In this document: positions 18,235 to 26,126 of the stretch, piece by piece | Layout: the number at the start of each line of letters is the position of its first letter | How positions within the stretch are numbered: the first letter of the stretch is position 1 | Origin: Novacetimonas hansenii JCM 7643 | GTDB lineage: Bacteria > Pseudomonadota > Alphaproteobacteria > Acetobacterales > Acetobacteraceae | NCBI RefSeq assembly: GCF_000964405.1 | Contig: NZ_BANE01000004.1 | Coordinates: forward strand, 1-51,320 | Direction: 5' to 3' | DNA: 51,320 nt | Program-made: the position numbers and the translations under genes | The notes under the pieces: model-generated | Database searches by the model: none | What the model was told of the DNA's origin: nothing | Seen by the model: only the letters and a program-made list of their open reading frames with translations

Positions 18235-19263
18235 ATGAAAATACTTCTCCCCACTTCAACGGCTGGTAGCCTGCCTAAGCCATCCTGGCTTGCCAAGCCC
18301 AAGACACTTTGGTCACCCTGGCAATTACAGGGAAACCAACTGATCGAAGGGAAGCAGGATGCGCTGCGTCTGGCGCTGGATGATCAGGATCGAGCTGGGA
18401 TTGATATCGTCAGTGATGGTGAACAGACTCGTCAGCATTTTGTCACGACGTTTATTGAACATCTTAGCGGTGTAGATTTTGAAAATCGTCAGACGGTAAA
18501 AATTCGCAATCGTTACGAAGCAAGTGTACCGTCTGTTGTAGGTGCCGTGACACGAGAAAAGCCTGTTTTTGTCGAGGATGTGAGGTTTTTGCGTACCTTG
18601 ACGCACAAACCCATTAAGTGGGCATTACCTGGTCCTATGACCATGATTGATACGCTTTATGATGCGCATTACAAAAGTCGTGAGAAGCTGGCGTGGGAAT
18701 TTGCTAAAATCCTGAATCAGGAAGCCAAAGAGTTGGTGGCGGCAGGGGTGGACATCATCCAGTTTGATGAACCTGCATTTAATGTATTTTTTAATGAAGT
18801 GAATGATTGGGGTATTGCCACATTAGAAAGAGCGATTGAAGGACTTGAGTGTGAAACTGCGGTCCATATCTGCTATGGCTATGGCATAAAGGCGAATATT
18901 GACTGGAAAAATGCTCTGGGGAACGAGTGGCGCCAATATGAGGAGATCTTTCCGAAATTGCAAAAATCCAGTATTGACCTGATTTCTCTGGAATGTCAGA
19001 ATTCCCGCGTTCCAATGGATCTGATTGAACTTGTTCGTGGGAAAAAGGTGATGGTCGGTGCCATTGATGTGGCATCAAATATCATTGAAACACCTGAAAA
19101 AGTTGCTGATCTTCTGCGACGGGCACTTCAATTTGTCGATGTGGACAAACTTTATCCCTGCACGAATTGTGGTATGGCCCCTTTGTCGCGCGACGTGGCC
19201 CGAAGCAAGCTCAATGCTTTGGGGGCCGGCGTAGAAATCGTCCGTAGAGAACTTTCTGCCTGA
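18235..19263 (+). CDS. mesD: MesD, core-MetE type methionine synthase
   Basis: Cytosolic enzyme of 342 residues corresponding only to the C-terminal catalytic barrel of cobalamin-independent methionine synthase; full MetE is about 750 residues. The zinc site that activates homocysteine is complete: His and Cys in AVHICYGYG, Glu in ISLECQNSRVP and Cys in YPCTNCGMAPL. The conserved substrate motif IIQFDEPAFN is also present. With no N-terminal folate-binding half and mesX directly upstream, it best fits the MesD family, whose methyl donor is not methyl-tetrahydrofolate. AAGG sits 8 bases before ATG. Confidence 0.85.
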   Translation: MKILLPTSTAGSLPKPSWLAKPKTLWSPWQLQGNQLIEGKQDALRLALDDQDRAGIDIVSDGEQTRQHFVTTFIEHLSGVDFENRQTVKIRNRYEASVPSVVGAVTREKPVFVEDVRFLRTLTHKPIKWALPGPMTMIDTLYDAHYKSREKLAWEFAKILNQEAKELVAAGVDIIQFDEPAFNVFFNEVNDWGIATLERAIEGLECETAVHICYGYGIKANIDWKNALGNEWRQYEEIFPKLQKSSIDLISLECQNSRVPMDLIELVRGKKVMVGAIDVASNIIETPEKVADLLRRALQFVDVDKLYPCTNCGMAPLSRDVARSKLNALGAGVEIVRRELSA

Positions 19264-20048
19264 TATGCAGGTGGATTAGTATTCCGGTGAGGATGCGCAG
19301 CGATGCGGATATATGTTCTATCTCGTTTTACGAGAAGGTTTTTATATATGAATGATATTAGAATGTTCGGAAGTGTGAGTAGTAGATAAAGTGTTTTCGA
19401 TCTATCTATTATTGTTTCATAGTCATTGTGATGATGCGAAATATTCTTGGTAAAGATATATAAGCATCGTGCACATGAATGTCTGGGCAGCACTTTGTCT
19501 GGCGTTACGGAGTCAAGGAAGCATGTGACACGGATATGCTGATGGGCGTATTCCCCGCTGCTACTCATGATAGGGTTTATCAGGCTCGATCAGCGGGAAT
19601 GGCCAATCGCTGCATATAATGGCATATATATGCTTGCGTGTTGTACTGATGTTGACCAGATGGGGGACAGTGACATGCGCATAGACATAACACTGTAGGA
19701 CAAGAGAGTAGCCCGCAGATCATCGTGCGCCAGATACCACATGCATAGCTTATCTATTTAAAAGAGGATGCAGGAAATCCGTATGTCTGAATTGCATGAT
19801 AGTGAATTTTCTCTTTTGCTAGGAAGTTAGCTTTTGCGTGTGCGTATCATAAAAAAAGCGACATATGATGCGCAGCCCATCCGCCTCAGGCAGTTGGTTG
19901 ATTTCGTGTTCAGAGCTCTGGTAGGAGGAGGATGCATTAATAAAAATCATGCAGAGATGTTCAGACCGCGTGATAGAAGTTTATATAAATGAATTAAAAT
20001 GATATATTCTGATGATTATATGAATTCTGTGCATTTATGGAGTGAAGC
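19264..20048. other. 785-bp AT-rich intergenic region between mesD and metR
   Basis: No supported gene is found here. A minus-strand open frame overlapping the end of mesD lacks any recognisable feature. The region presumably carries the mesD terminator and the promoter of the MetR-like gene. TGAATT elements occur close to that gene's start. A GC-richer patch at about 19850-19940 may be a worn fragment of an older coding sequence, but I cannot name it. Confidence 0.45.
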
Positions 20049-20948
20049 ATGGGTGTTCTGGAGCGCCATCATCTGACCATCATTCAGGAGGTCGCACGGG
20101 AGGGCTCGTTAACGGCAGCCGGAATGCGTCTGCATTTGACCCAACCGGCGCTCAGTCATGCTATCCGCAAGATCGAAAACCAGCTTGATGTAAAAATCTG
20201 GCGACGGGAAGGGCGGTCTCTTGTGCTCACTCAGGCAGGTGAATGGCTGTTGTCATTGGCAAACCGCCTGCTTCCACAATTTGAACTGGCGGAAAAACGT
20301 CTTGAACAGTTCAGTAATGGAGAACGCGGTACGCTTCGTATCGGTATGGAGTGCCATCCCTGCTATCAATGGCTTCTGAAGGTTGTATCACCTTATCTGG
20401 AAAGATGGCCCAGAGTGGATGTGGATGTACGTCAAAAGTTCCAGTTTGGAGGAATTGGCGCGTTATTCAGCAATGAAATTGATATTCTGGTTACGCCTGA
20501 CCCTCTTTATAAACCTGGCTTGAAATTTACGCCGGTTTTTGATTATGAACTTGTGCTGGCTGTTGGTCCTGACCACCCTTTGCGGAATACAAAGTTTATA
20601 GCGCCGGAGCAGCTTGCGGATGAAACATTGATTACCTATCCCGTGCCATCCGAACGGCTTGATATCTACACGCAATTTCTACAACCTGCGGGTATTGCCC
20701 CACGTCAACAAAAGCAGATTGAAACGACAGACATCATGCTTGTCATGGTGGCCCATGGACGGGGTGTTGCTGCACTTCCGCGCTGGCTTGTAAAAGAATA
20801 TACTACACGCTTTAAACTTTATCCTGTAAGGCTTGGTAAAAAGGGTATTGCGAAACAGATATTCCTGGGTCATCGGGAAACCGATGAGGAAATTCATTAT
20901 CTGCGGAACTTTATTGAGTTCGCGGCCTCGCCTCATTCAAAAAGTTAG
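20049..20948 (+). CDS. metR: MetR-like LysR-family transcriptional regulator
   Basis: LysR-type regulator of 299 residues. The winged helix-turn-helix occupies about residues 5-65 (EGSLTAAGMRLHLTQPALSH). The effector domain contains IGMECHPCYQWLLKVVSPYL, closely parallel to the Glu-Cys-His segment of E. coli MetR, and later ITYPVPSERLDIYTQFLQPA, which also matches MetR well. MetR proteins bind homocysteine as co-activator and control methionine synthesis genes. Its position downstream of mesX-mesD makes that operon the obvious target. GGAG lies 6 bases before ATG. The call as MetR is stronger than a generic LysR call because of these segments. Confidence 0.8.
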   Translation: MGVLERHHLTIIQEVAREGSLTAAGMRLHLTQPALSHAIRKIENQLDVKIWRREGRSLVLTQAGEWLLSLANRLLPQFELAEKRLEQFSNGERGTLRIGMECHPCYQWLLKVVSPYLERWPRVDVDVRQKFQFGGIGALFSNEIDILVTPDPLYKPGLKFTPVFDYELVLAVGPDHPLRNTKFIAPEQLADETLITYPVPSERLDIYTQFLQPAGIAPRQQKQIETTDIMLVMVAHGRGVAALPRWLVKEYTTRFKLYPVRLGKKGIAKQIFLGHRETDEEIHYLRNFIEFAASPHSKS

Positions 20949-20996
20949 GATGCTTTCGTAAAGGCCATCACAATAATATTTTGGTCATATAATATC

Positions 20997-21017
20997 GGAG
21001 GAGATATTATCTCCTCC
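20997..21017. terminator. Hairpin terminator between metR and pirin genes
   Basis: A perfect 9-bp inverted repeat, GGAGGAGAT with ATCTCCTCC around a 3-base loop, lies between two convergent genes (ends at 20948 and 21035). It is suitably placed to terminate both. The downstream T tract is weak on either side. Confidence 0.65.
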
Positions 21018-21034
21018 TTCGCTATTTCCAGAAT

Positions 21035-21736
21035 TTATGGCGCCGTATCAACAAGGATAACTTCAGCGTCTGCAAGTGCGCTAACCTTGACAATATCAGT
21101 GCCTGAGATTGCAGCGCCATCGCGCTCTCCAATGGTTTTGCCCTCAATCTTCACACAGCCTTTAGCGACAACGAGGTATCCAAGCCTTTCAATACCAAGA
21201 TGGTATTCGATGGTCTCGTTTTTTGTCAGCGTTGCGCCCAGTACGCGCGCCTCGGTATGAATGGGAAGGGCATCACCGTCGTTCTGGTACCCTGATGCCA
21301 GAGTGATGAATTTCCCTGCCCGGTCGTCTTTTGGAAAGGAGCGTGTGCCCCAGGATGGTGCATGACCGGCACGGTTCGGGAGAATCCAGATCTGGAAAAG
21401 GCGGGTGGCCACATCTTCCAGATTATGTTCACTGTGCCTGATCCCTGTACCTGCGGACATGACCTGGACATCGCCTGCTACAGTACGACCCTTGTTACCA
21501 AGGCTATCCTGATGTGTAATCGCTCCTTCGCGCACATAGGTGATGATTTCCATGTTCTCATGCGGGTGCATGCCAAAGCCTGTGCCGGGTGCTATGATAT
21601 CATCATTCCAGACCCGCAGTGCGCCCCAGTTCATGCGCGTGGGATCATAATAATTGGCAAAAGAAAAATGATGCCTTGCATCCAGCCACCCATGGCTGGC
21701 GTGGCCGAGTTTGTCGTAAGGACGAACTTCAATCAT
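21035..21736 (-). CDS. Pirin-family bicupin protein
   Basis: Cytosolic cupin protein of 233 residues, close to bacterial pirins such as YhhW/YhaK, several of which have quercetin 2,3-dioxygenase activity. The metal-binding motif is visible as GFGMHPHENMEIITYV with a later GIRHSEHN, supplying the His and Glu ligands. A second cupin fold without ligands forms the C-terminal half. ATG 21736 is chosen over TTG 21757 because GGGGA precedes it at a suitable distance and the protein then begins IEVRPYDKLGHA, as usual in the family. It is divergent from a LysR regulator that may control it. Confidence 0.88.
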   Translation of the reverse strand: MIEVRPYDKLGHASHGWLDARHHFSFANYYDPTRMNWGALRVWNDDIIAPGTGFGMHPHENMEIITYVREGAITHQDSLGNKGRTVAGDVQVMSAGTGIRHSEHNLEDVATRLFQIWILPNRAGHAPSWGTRSFPKDDRAGKFITLASGYQNDGDALPIHTEARVLGATLTKNETIEYHLGIERLGYLVVAKGCVKIEGKTIGERDGAAISGTDIVKVSALADAEVILVDTAP

Positions 21737-21916
21737 GATCTGTTTTCCCCGGATCAATCGAGTGAGTTATCTAGGGCAGATTATCTATGGGCAGGCAGGC
21801 GGTATATGGCAATCAGAGAAAGGCATCGTTTCTATTTTTGATGCCCAAAAGGGCGACAGGCATAATGAAAATAAGATATAGAAATTATTGACATTAATCA
21901 TTCCAGAGATTTTGTT

Positions 21917-22837
21917 ATGCGCCTTCCTGATTTTGAAGCATGGGCCATTTTTGCAAAAGTGGCTGAGTTTGGCTCGTTTGCCAGGGCCGCAGAGGAGGTG
22001 CAGCTCTCAAAACCCACTGTTTCCAAAGCTATAGGACGTCTGGAACAGGCGCTTGGGGTTGCACTTTTCAACCGCAATTCGCGTCATATCTCCCTTACGG
22101 AAATGGGACGGATGTTGCTGGGACACGCTAATCGTATTTTGGCTGAAGCAGAGGCGGCGGAAACAGAAGCCAGGGGAGGCACACAACGTCCATCGGGCCT
22201 TATCAGGATTGCAGCGCCCATGACATTTGGCATTGGGCATCTTTCACCTGTTTTGCCCGCGTTTCTTGCGAAATATCCGGACATTGATATTACAGTCGAT
22301 TTCAGTGACGCACTTGTCGACCTTGTCGCCGAGGGATACGACGTTGCACTGCGTATTGCCTCTCTTGCAGATTCTTCATTGCGGGCCCGTAAGCTATGCG
22401 AAGTTCGACTTTTGCTAGTTGCAAGTCCCGAGTATCTGGACCGGGTGGGGCGTCCTGATCATCCTCGTGATCTGGAGACACATAAAAGTTTTGTCTATAC
22501 CAATACATCCGCACCTGGAAAGGTTCGGCTTCGACAGGTCAATAATGGGAATGAATTTGTCCTGACACAAACCCCCCGTTTCCGTGCGGATAATGCAGAG
22601 GCTTTCCTACCTGCTCTTGCGGCTGGATTGGGCTTTGGTCTGTTCCCTGAATTCATGGTGGGCGAGGGGCTGGCTTCCAACAGGTTTGAGCGGATATTGC
22701 CAGATTGGGAAGCACCCGCCATTGCACTGTATCTTGTCACACCGTCCAGTTCGTTAAGACCGGTGCGAGTGACAGCCCTGCTTGACTATCTGGTGGAATG
22801 TTTTGGACAGACCGGATGGTTGGGATATGCAAAATAG
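21917..22837 (+). CDS. LysR-family transcriptional regulator
   Basis: DNA-binding regulator of 306 residues. The N-terminal helix-turn-helix reads EFGSFARAAEEVQLSKPTVS followed by KAIGRLEQALGV, and the effector-binding domain includes IRIAAPMTFGIGHLSPVLPAF. This is the large group of LysR regulators usually found beside a divergently transcribed oxidoreductase or pirin. The 180-bp gap to the pirin gene holds both promoters, so regulation of pirin is likely. The effector is unknown. Confidence 0.88.
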   Translation: MRLPDFEAWAIFAKVAEFGSFARAAEEVQLSKPTVSKAIGRLEQALGVALFNRNSRHISLTEMGRMLLGHANRILAEAEAAETEARGGTQRPSGLIRIAAPMTFGIGHLSPVLPAFLAKYPDIDITVDFSDALVDLVAEGYDVALRIASLADSSLRARKLCEVRLLLVASPEYLDRVGRPDHPRDLETHKSFVYTNTSAPGKVRLRQVNNGNEFVLTQTPRFRADNAEAFLPALAAGLGFGLFPEFMVGEGLASNRFERILPDWEAPAIALYLVTPSSSLRPVRVTALLDYLVECFGQTGWLGYAK

Positions 22838-22887
22838 CCCTTTCTTCTCGATGATTACCTCATCGAGATCGGTGCAGATGTAGAAGG

Positions 22888-23240
22888 TTAAAAGTACTGG
22901 TCATCTGTCTGCATTGAGTTTATCCAGATCATGGCGATGAATACATGGAGCGTTTTCTTGCATCGCAGGGCGATTCTGCGGAAGCGTTTGATTTTACTGG
23001 AGGAATATTCGACCTGATGGCGCTTTCTTATAGGGCTCCAACTCATCGGGGCATGGTGGCGCGGCTGGGCCTGATCTGGCAAGGTTCGGACAGAAGCAGA
23101 TGTAGAGGACTGATACCAACTGGAATGCCCTCAACATAACCCTGGCAACAGGAAGGAATGCGCGCTGCCGGTGTCCTGCGACACGGTATGTGGGACAGGG
23201 ATATCATGAATCTATTGCTGCTGTATGGCGGCAATCAGCG
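22888..23240 (-). pseudogene. IS5-type transposase C-terminal remnant, frameshifted
   Basis: On the minus strand the frame ending at 22888 reads EYSSSKIKRFRRIALRCKKT followed by LHVFIAMIWINSMQ. This is the typical end of IS5-family transposases, in which a catalytic Glu helix is followed by KRFRRIALR. Upstream sequence at 23043-23234 continues in another frame and contains stops. No terminal inverted repeats were found. It could be the other end of the same kind of element as the fragment at 16826-16975, although the two lie 6 kb apart and in opposite orientation. Confidence 0.65.
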
Positions 23241-23255
23241 CAAGTGAGTGTGCAT

Positions 23256-23822
23256 TCAGCCACTATGCGCTGTAACATTGATATTCACATCTACTTCAAG
23301 TGCAACCCACTGGCCTGTACTCCACGGGCCAATGCCGACATTGAATGCCGAGCGGACAAGCTGGAGATGGCCTTTGGCATGTGCGTCGGAGCCTGAGATG
23401 TCGATGGTAAGAGGAAGGGTCACGGGTTTACTCACTCCCTTGATCGTCAATGTACCTTCGGCGTCATAAACGTTGCCACCTTTGGCTTTGAAGTCCTTCA
23501 CTTCGAAAATAGCCATTGGGAACGCCTTGACGTCAAACCAGTCGTGACCGGGTAGGGCGCCATCACGTTGGCTGTCACTGGTTGTGATACTTGCCATATC
23601 GATGATGATCTTTGCATGGCCTGCTTCCGGGAAGGCTGGATCAAACGAGATCGTGCCGTTATATTTCTCGAAATGACCTTCAAATGTCTTGCCGGTCTGC
23701 GTACCGGAGAACCCCAGTGTGCCGCTCCCTGATACGAGCGTCCAATCTGCAGCAAAGGTTGGCGTTGAGAAAAAGAGGCCAACAGCAGCGGAAACGGGTA
23801 GAAAGATATGAGGAGCCTTCAT
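23256..23822 (-). CDS. yceI: YceI-family periplasmic lipid-binding protein
   Basis: Secreted protein of 188 residues with a signal peptide cleaved near PTFAA (about residue 25). The fold is an eight-stranded lipocalin-like barrel that binds isoprenoid lipids in characterised relatives. Family motifs include GTLGFSGTQTGKTFEGHFEK, then ISFDPAFPEAGHAKIIIDMA and the later GTLTIKGVSKPVTLPL. The start codon overlaps the stop of the upstream cytochrome b561 gene (ATGA), so the two are translationally coupled. Confidence 0.9.
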   Translation of the reverse strand: MKAPHIFLPVSAAVGLFFSTPTFAADWTLVSGSGTLGFSGTQTGKTFEGHFEKYNGTISFDPAFPEAGHAKIIIDMASITTSDSQRDGALPGHDWFDVKAFPMAIFEVKDFKAKGGNVYDAEGTLTIKGVSKPVTLPLTIDISGSDAHAKGHLQLVRSAFNVGIGPWSTGQWVALEVDVNINVTAHSG

Positions 23823-24439
23823 GGGTTTTCTCTCTTCTTGCGTGTTATGGAGAGCATGTAAAAGGGCGGCAGCATCTGGCGAAGAACATGATCATGCAGT
23901 ACGAACTGATGCCTGAAAGAGGCTGCGACATGCAGTAAGATCAGCGCAAGTAACCCCCATGAAGCCCAGTGGTGAAGTAATTTCAAGATTGCTTCGACAG
24001 GTGCCTTGTCAGGTAGGGTTGAAAAGATTGGAAGATCCGGCCATGGCACTGTTCCAAACAGCACTGTAGGAATGCCCAGAACCGAAACCGATACCATTGC
24101 CCAGCCACTCAGGGGGAGGAGAACCTGCAGACTGTAGAGGGCAAGATGTGCCAGATGCGCGGCTGTCTTTTCCCCCTGTGGCATCTCGTTCGGCAGGTGG
24201 GGCGCCCTGTGGCTCAGTCTCCACCCGATACGAAGCAGGATCAGGAACATCATGCTGATGCCAATGGATTTATGTAACTGATAGAGCTGGAACACACGTA
24301 TCGGATCAAGGTGGAGGTGGTCCATGACCAGACCCATTGCGATCAACGTCAGTATTCCCAGCGCGATCAGCCAGTGAAGGATAATCGCCACTGTGGAATA
24401 CCGTGTGGTCCCGCTCGCTGTGCGTGCAGGCATCGACAT
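23819..24439 (-). CDS. yceJ: Cytochrome b561 (YceJ-like)
   Basis: Inner-membrane b-type cytochrome of 207 residues from ATG 24439 (ATG 24433 is an alternative). Four membrane helices hold paired His residues: ILHWLIALG in helix 1, YQLHKSIG in helix 2, and LLHHWASWG and LLHVAASFRHQF in helices 3 and 4. It sits between two YceI genes, 4 bp after one and overlapping the other. The yceJ-yceI arrangement is widespread; a quinone or isoprenoid link has been suggested for the family but is unproven. Confidence 0.88.
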   Translation of the reverse strand: MSMPARTASGTTRYSTVAIILHWLIALGILTLIAMGLVMDHLHLDPIRVFQLYQLHKSIGISMMFLILLRIGWRLSHRAPHLPNEMPQGEKTAAHLAHLALYSLQVLLPLSGWAMVSVSVLGIPTVLFGTVPWPDLPIFSTLPDKAPVEAILKLLHHWASWGLLALILLHVAASFRHQFVLHDHVLRQMLPPFYMLSITRKKRENP

Positions 24440-24443
24440 GATG

Positions 24444-25061
24444 TCAGCCCTGCTTTTCAAAAGCACCGTTAATGCGTAACTGCACCTCATCCGACACATA
24501 GGGCACGTACATCTTCACGCCGAAGTCGCTGCGTTTGAGGGTGCCGGTGGCTTCAAACCCAGTGGTATATTTCTTGTCCAGCGCATTTATACCTGCACCG
24601 ATGAAATGCACTTTGAGGGTTTCGGGCTTCGTGACGCCATGCAGCGTCAGGTTGCCGGTGACGAGTGCATCATTCCGGCCAGTGACATGGATGGATGTGG
24701 ATTCAAATGTGGCATTGGGAAACTTCGCGGCATCGAACCACTGCGTTCCCTTGAGTTCATCATTCAGCTTGCTGCTGGTTGTCTGTACGGAATCGACAGG
24801 AATGGTAACAGATAGTTTGGACGTGGTCGGGTTTTTGGGATCCAGTATCAGTGTGCCCGAGACATTGGAGAATATACCAAGATAGTTTGTAAACCCGAAA
24901 TGTAGCACGGAAAAACCAACCTGTGTATGGCCGGGTTCGACATCATAGGTGCCGGACTGTGCCTGTGCGGCGCTGGTTACAACCTGCGCAGAGGCCGTAT
25001 TGCCAGTCACCAGGGCGAAAGCGAGAGCGGTGGCGGGGAGTGAAAGAAAGCTGTAGTTCAT
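24444..25061 (-). CDS. yceI: YceI-family periplasmic lipid-binding protein (first gene of operon)
   Basis: Secreted protein of 205 residues. ATG 25061 is preferred to the longer open frame because GGAG lies 11 bases upstream and a normal signal peptide follows (MNYSFLSLPATALAFALVTG, cleaved near ASA). The barrel signature is TYDVEPGHTQVGFSVLHFGF with the later GNLTLHGVTKPETLKVHF. It differs from the second YceI gene of this operon in length and sequence, so they are old paralogues rather than a recent duplication. It is the first gene of a three-gene minus-strand operon. Confidence 0.9.
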   Translation of the reverse strand: MNYSFLSLPATALAFALVTGNTASAQVVTSAAQAQSGTYDVEPGHTQVGFSVLHFGFTNYLGIFSNVSGTLILDPKNPTTSKLSVTIPVDSVQTTSSKLNDELKGTQWFDAAKFPNATFESTSIHVTGRNDALVTGNLTLHGVTKPETLKVHFIGAGINALDKKYTTGFEATGTLKRSDFGVKMYVPYVSDEVQLRINGAFEKQG

Positions 25062-25345
25062 ATGATATAACTCCGCTTCATCATAAAATTGTCTGAAAAA
25101 CAGCTCCTTCATGCGCTCATAAGCATGCTGTGTGCTGTTTTGCTGACCCCTTCATTAACGCCGGAATTTTGTAGAAGGAATAACAACGATGGAAATATAT
25201 AGTTTCCATATTTTCCCTATGAAGCGTGGGACGAACCGGTACGTGCCTGCCCCTGTTTGCCTTTGCGATGCCCGCGACCTGCGCTGCATGCGGCCGTTAT
25301 TCTTCGTCTTGTGCCTGTTTTGGCCGGGCCGTATATACTGCGCAT

Positions 25346-26014
25346 ATGGAAGAAAAATCAGTAAATGATGCCTTCTGGCATGCGAAATGGCAACGTAACG
25401 AAATCGGTTTTCATGAACCGCAACCTAATATGTTGCTTATCGGTTATTTTTCGCAATTGCACCTCCCGACAGGGGCACGCATTTTCGTACCCCTGTGTGG
25501 AAAGAGCCTTGATATCCATTGGTTACTGGCAAGGGGATACCACGTCAGCGGTATTGAACTGAGCCACATTGCAGTCCAGCAGTTGTTTGCTGAACTTGGC
25601 CTTTCTCCCTGCATCACGCCAATGGGTGTTTTAAAGCGTTACGAAGCGGGACATCTATGTATTTTTGTTGGCGATTTCTTTGACCTGACGCCCCAGTTTC
25701 TTGGTCATGTGGATGGGGTTTATGACCGTGCGGCACTTATCGCCCTTCCTGCCCATCTGAGGCAGCGTTACGCCAAACACCTGGTGGCCATCACGAACTC
25801 AGCCCCCGAATTACTTATTTGCCTGCATTATGAGCAGTCATGTAGGGCCGGACCGCCGTTCAGTGTCGATGAAGCTGAGGTCCGGCAGCATTATGAGGGG
25901 CAGTTTTTGTTGACCCGTTTGAAAAATCATGATGTTCCCGGTGGCTTGAAAGGCATCTGTCCGGCAACGGAAACGGTCTGGAAACTTATCCCCCGTAACA
26001 GGTGTGGCCTATAG
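25346..26014 (+). CDS. tpm: Thiopurine S-methyltransferase family protein
   Basis: Cytosolic SAM-dependent methyltransferase of 222 residues, the usual length of bacterial TPMT. Landmarks are the start FWHAKWQRNEIGFHEPQPN and the SAM-binding region RIFVPLCGKSLDIHWLLARG followed by VSGIELS. Bacterial members methylate thiols and in some species selenium or tellurium compounds, giving metalloid tolerance. ATG 25346 was chosen because the protein then begins as in the family; the 40 upstream codons look unlike it, being Cys-rich. There is no strong ribosome binding site. Confidence 0.85.
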   Translation: MEEKSVNDAFWHAKWQRNEIGFHEPQPNMLLIGYFSQLHLPTGARIFVPLCGKSLDIHWLLARGYHVSGIELSHIAVQQLFAELGLSPCITPMGVLKRYEAGHLCIFVGDFFDLTPQFLGHVDGVYDRAALIALPAHLRQRYAKHLVAITNSAPELLICLHYEQSCRAGPPFSVDEAEVRQHYEGQFLLTRLKNHDVPGGLKGICPATETVWKLIPRNRCGL

Positions 26015-26036
26015 CCTGCTGCCCTGCTGCGCCAAT

Positions 26037-26100
26037 CGAACGGCCTGAACAGATCATTCCGATAATATACGGAAACCATGAAATTTCTGTCAGGCCGCTC
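26037..26100. terminator. Long inverted repeat between convergent genes
   Basis: CGGCCTGA near 26041 pairs with TCAGGCCG near 26096, and a smaller inner repeat (TTCCG with CGGAA) lies between them. It sits in the gap between the TPMT gene (ends 26014) and the acylase gene (ends 26127, opposite strand). The folded structure could end transcription from both sides, but the outer loop is long and there is no clean T tract. Confidence 0.4.
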
Positions 26101-26126
26101 CTCAAGAGATTATTTTTAGACCGTTG

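Noticed and set aside
19152-19568. 138-codon minus-strand frame at the end of mesD
   Set aside because: Its first-translated part is AT-rich intergenic sequence and its end is antisense to mesD; no domain or start signal supports it.
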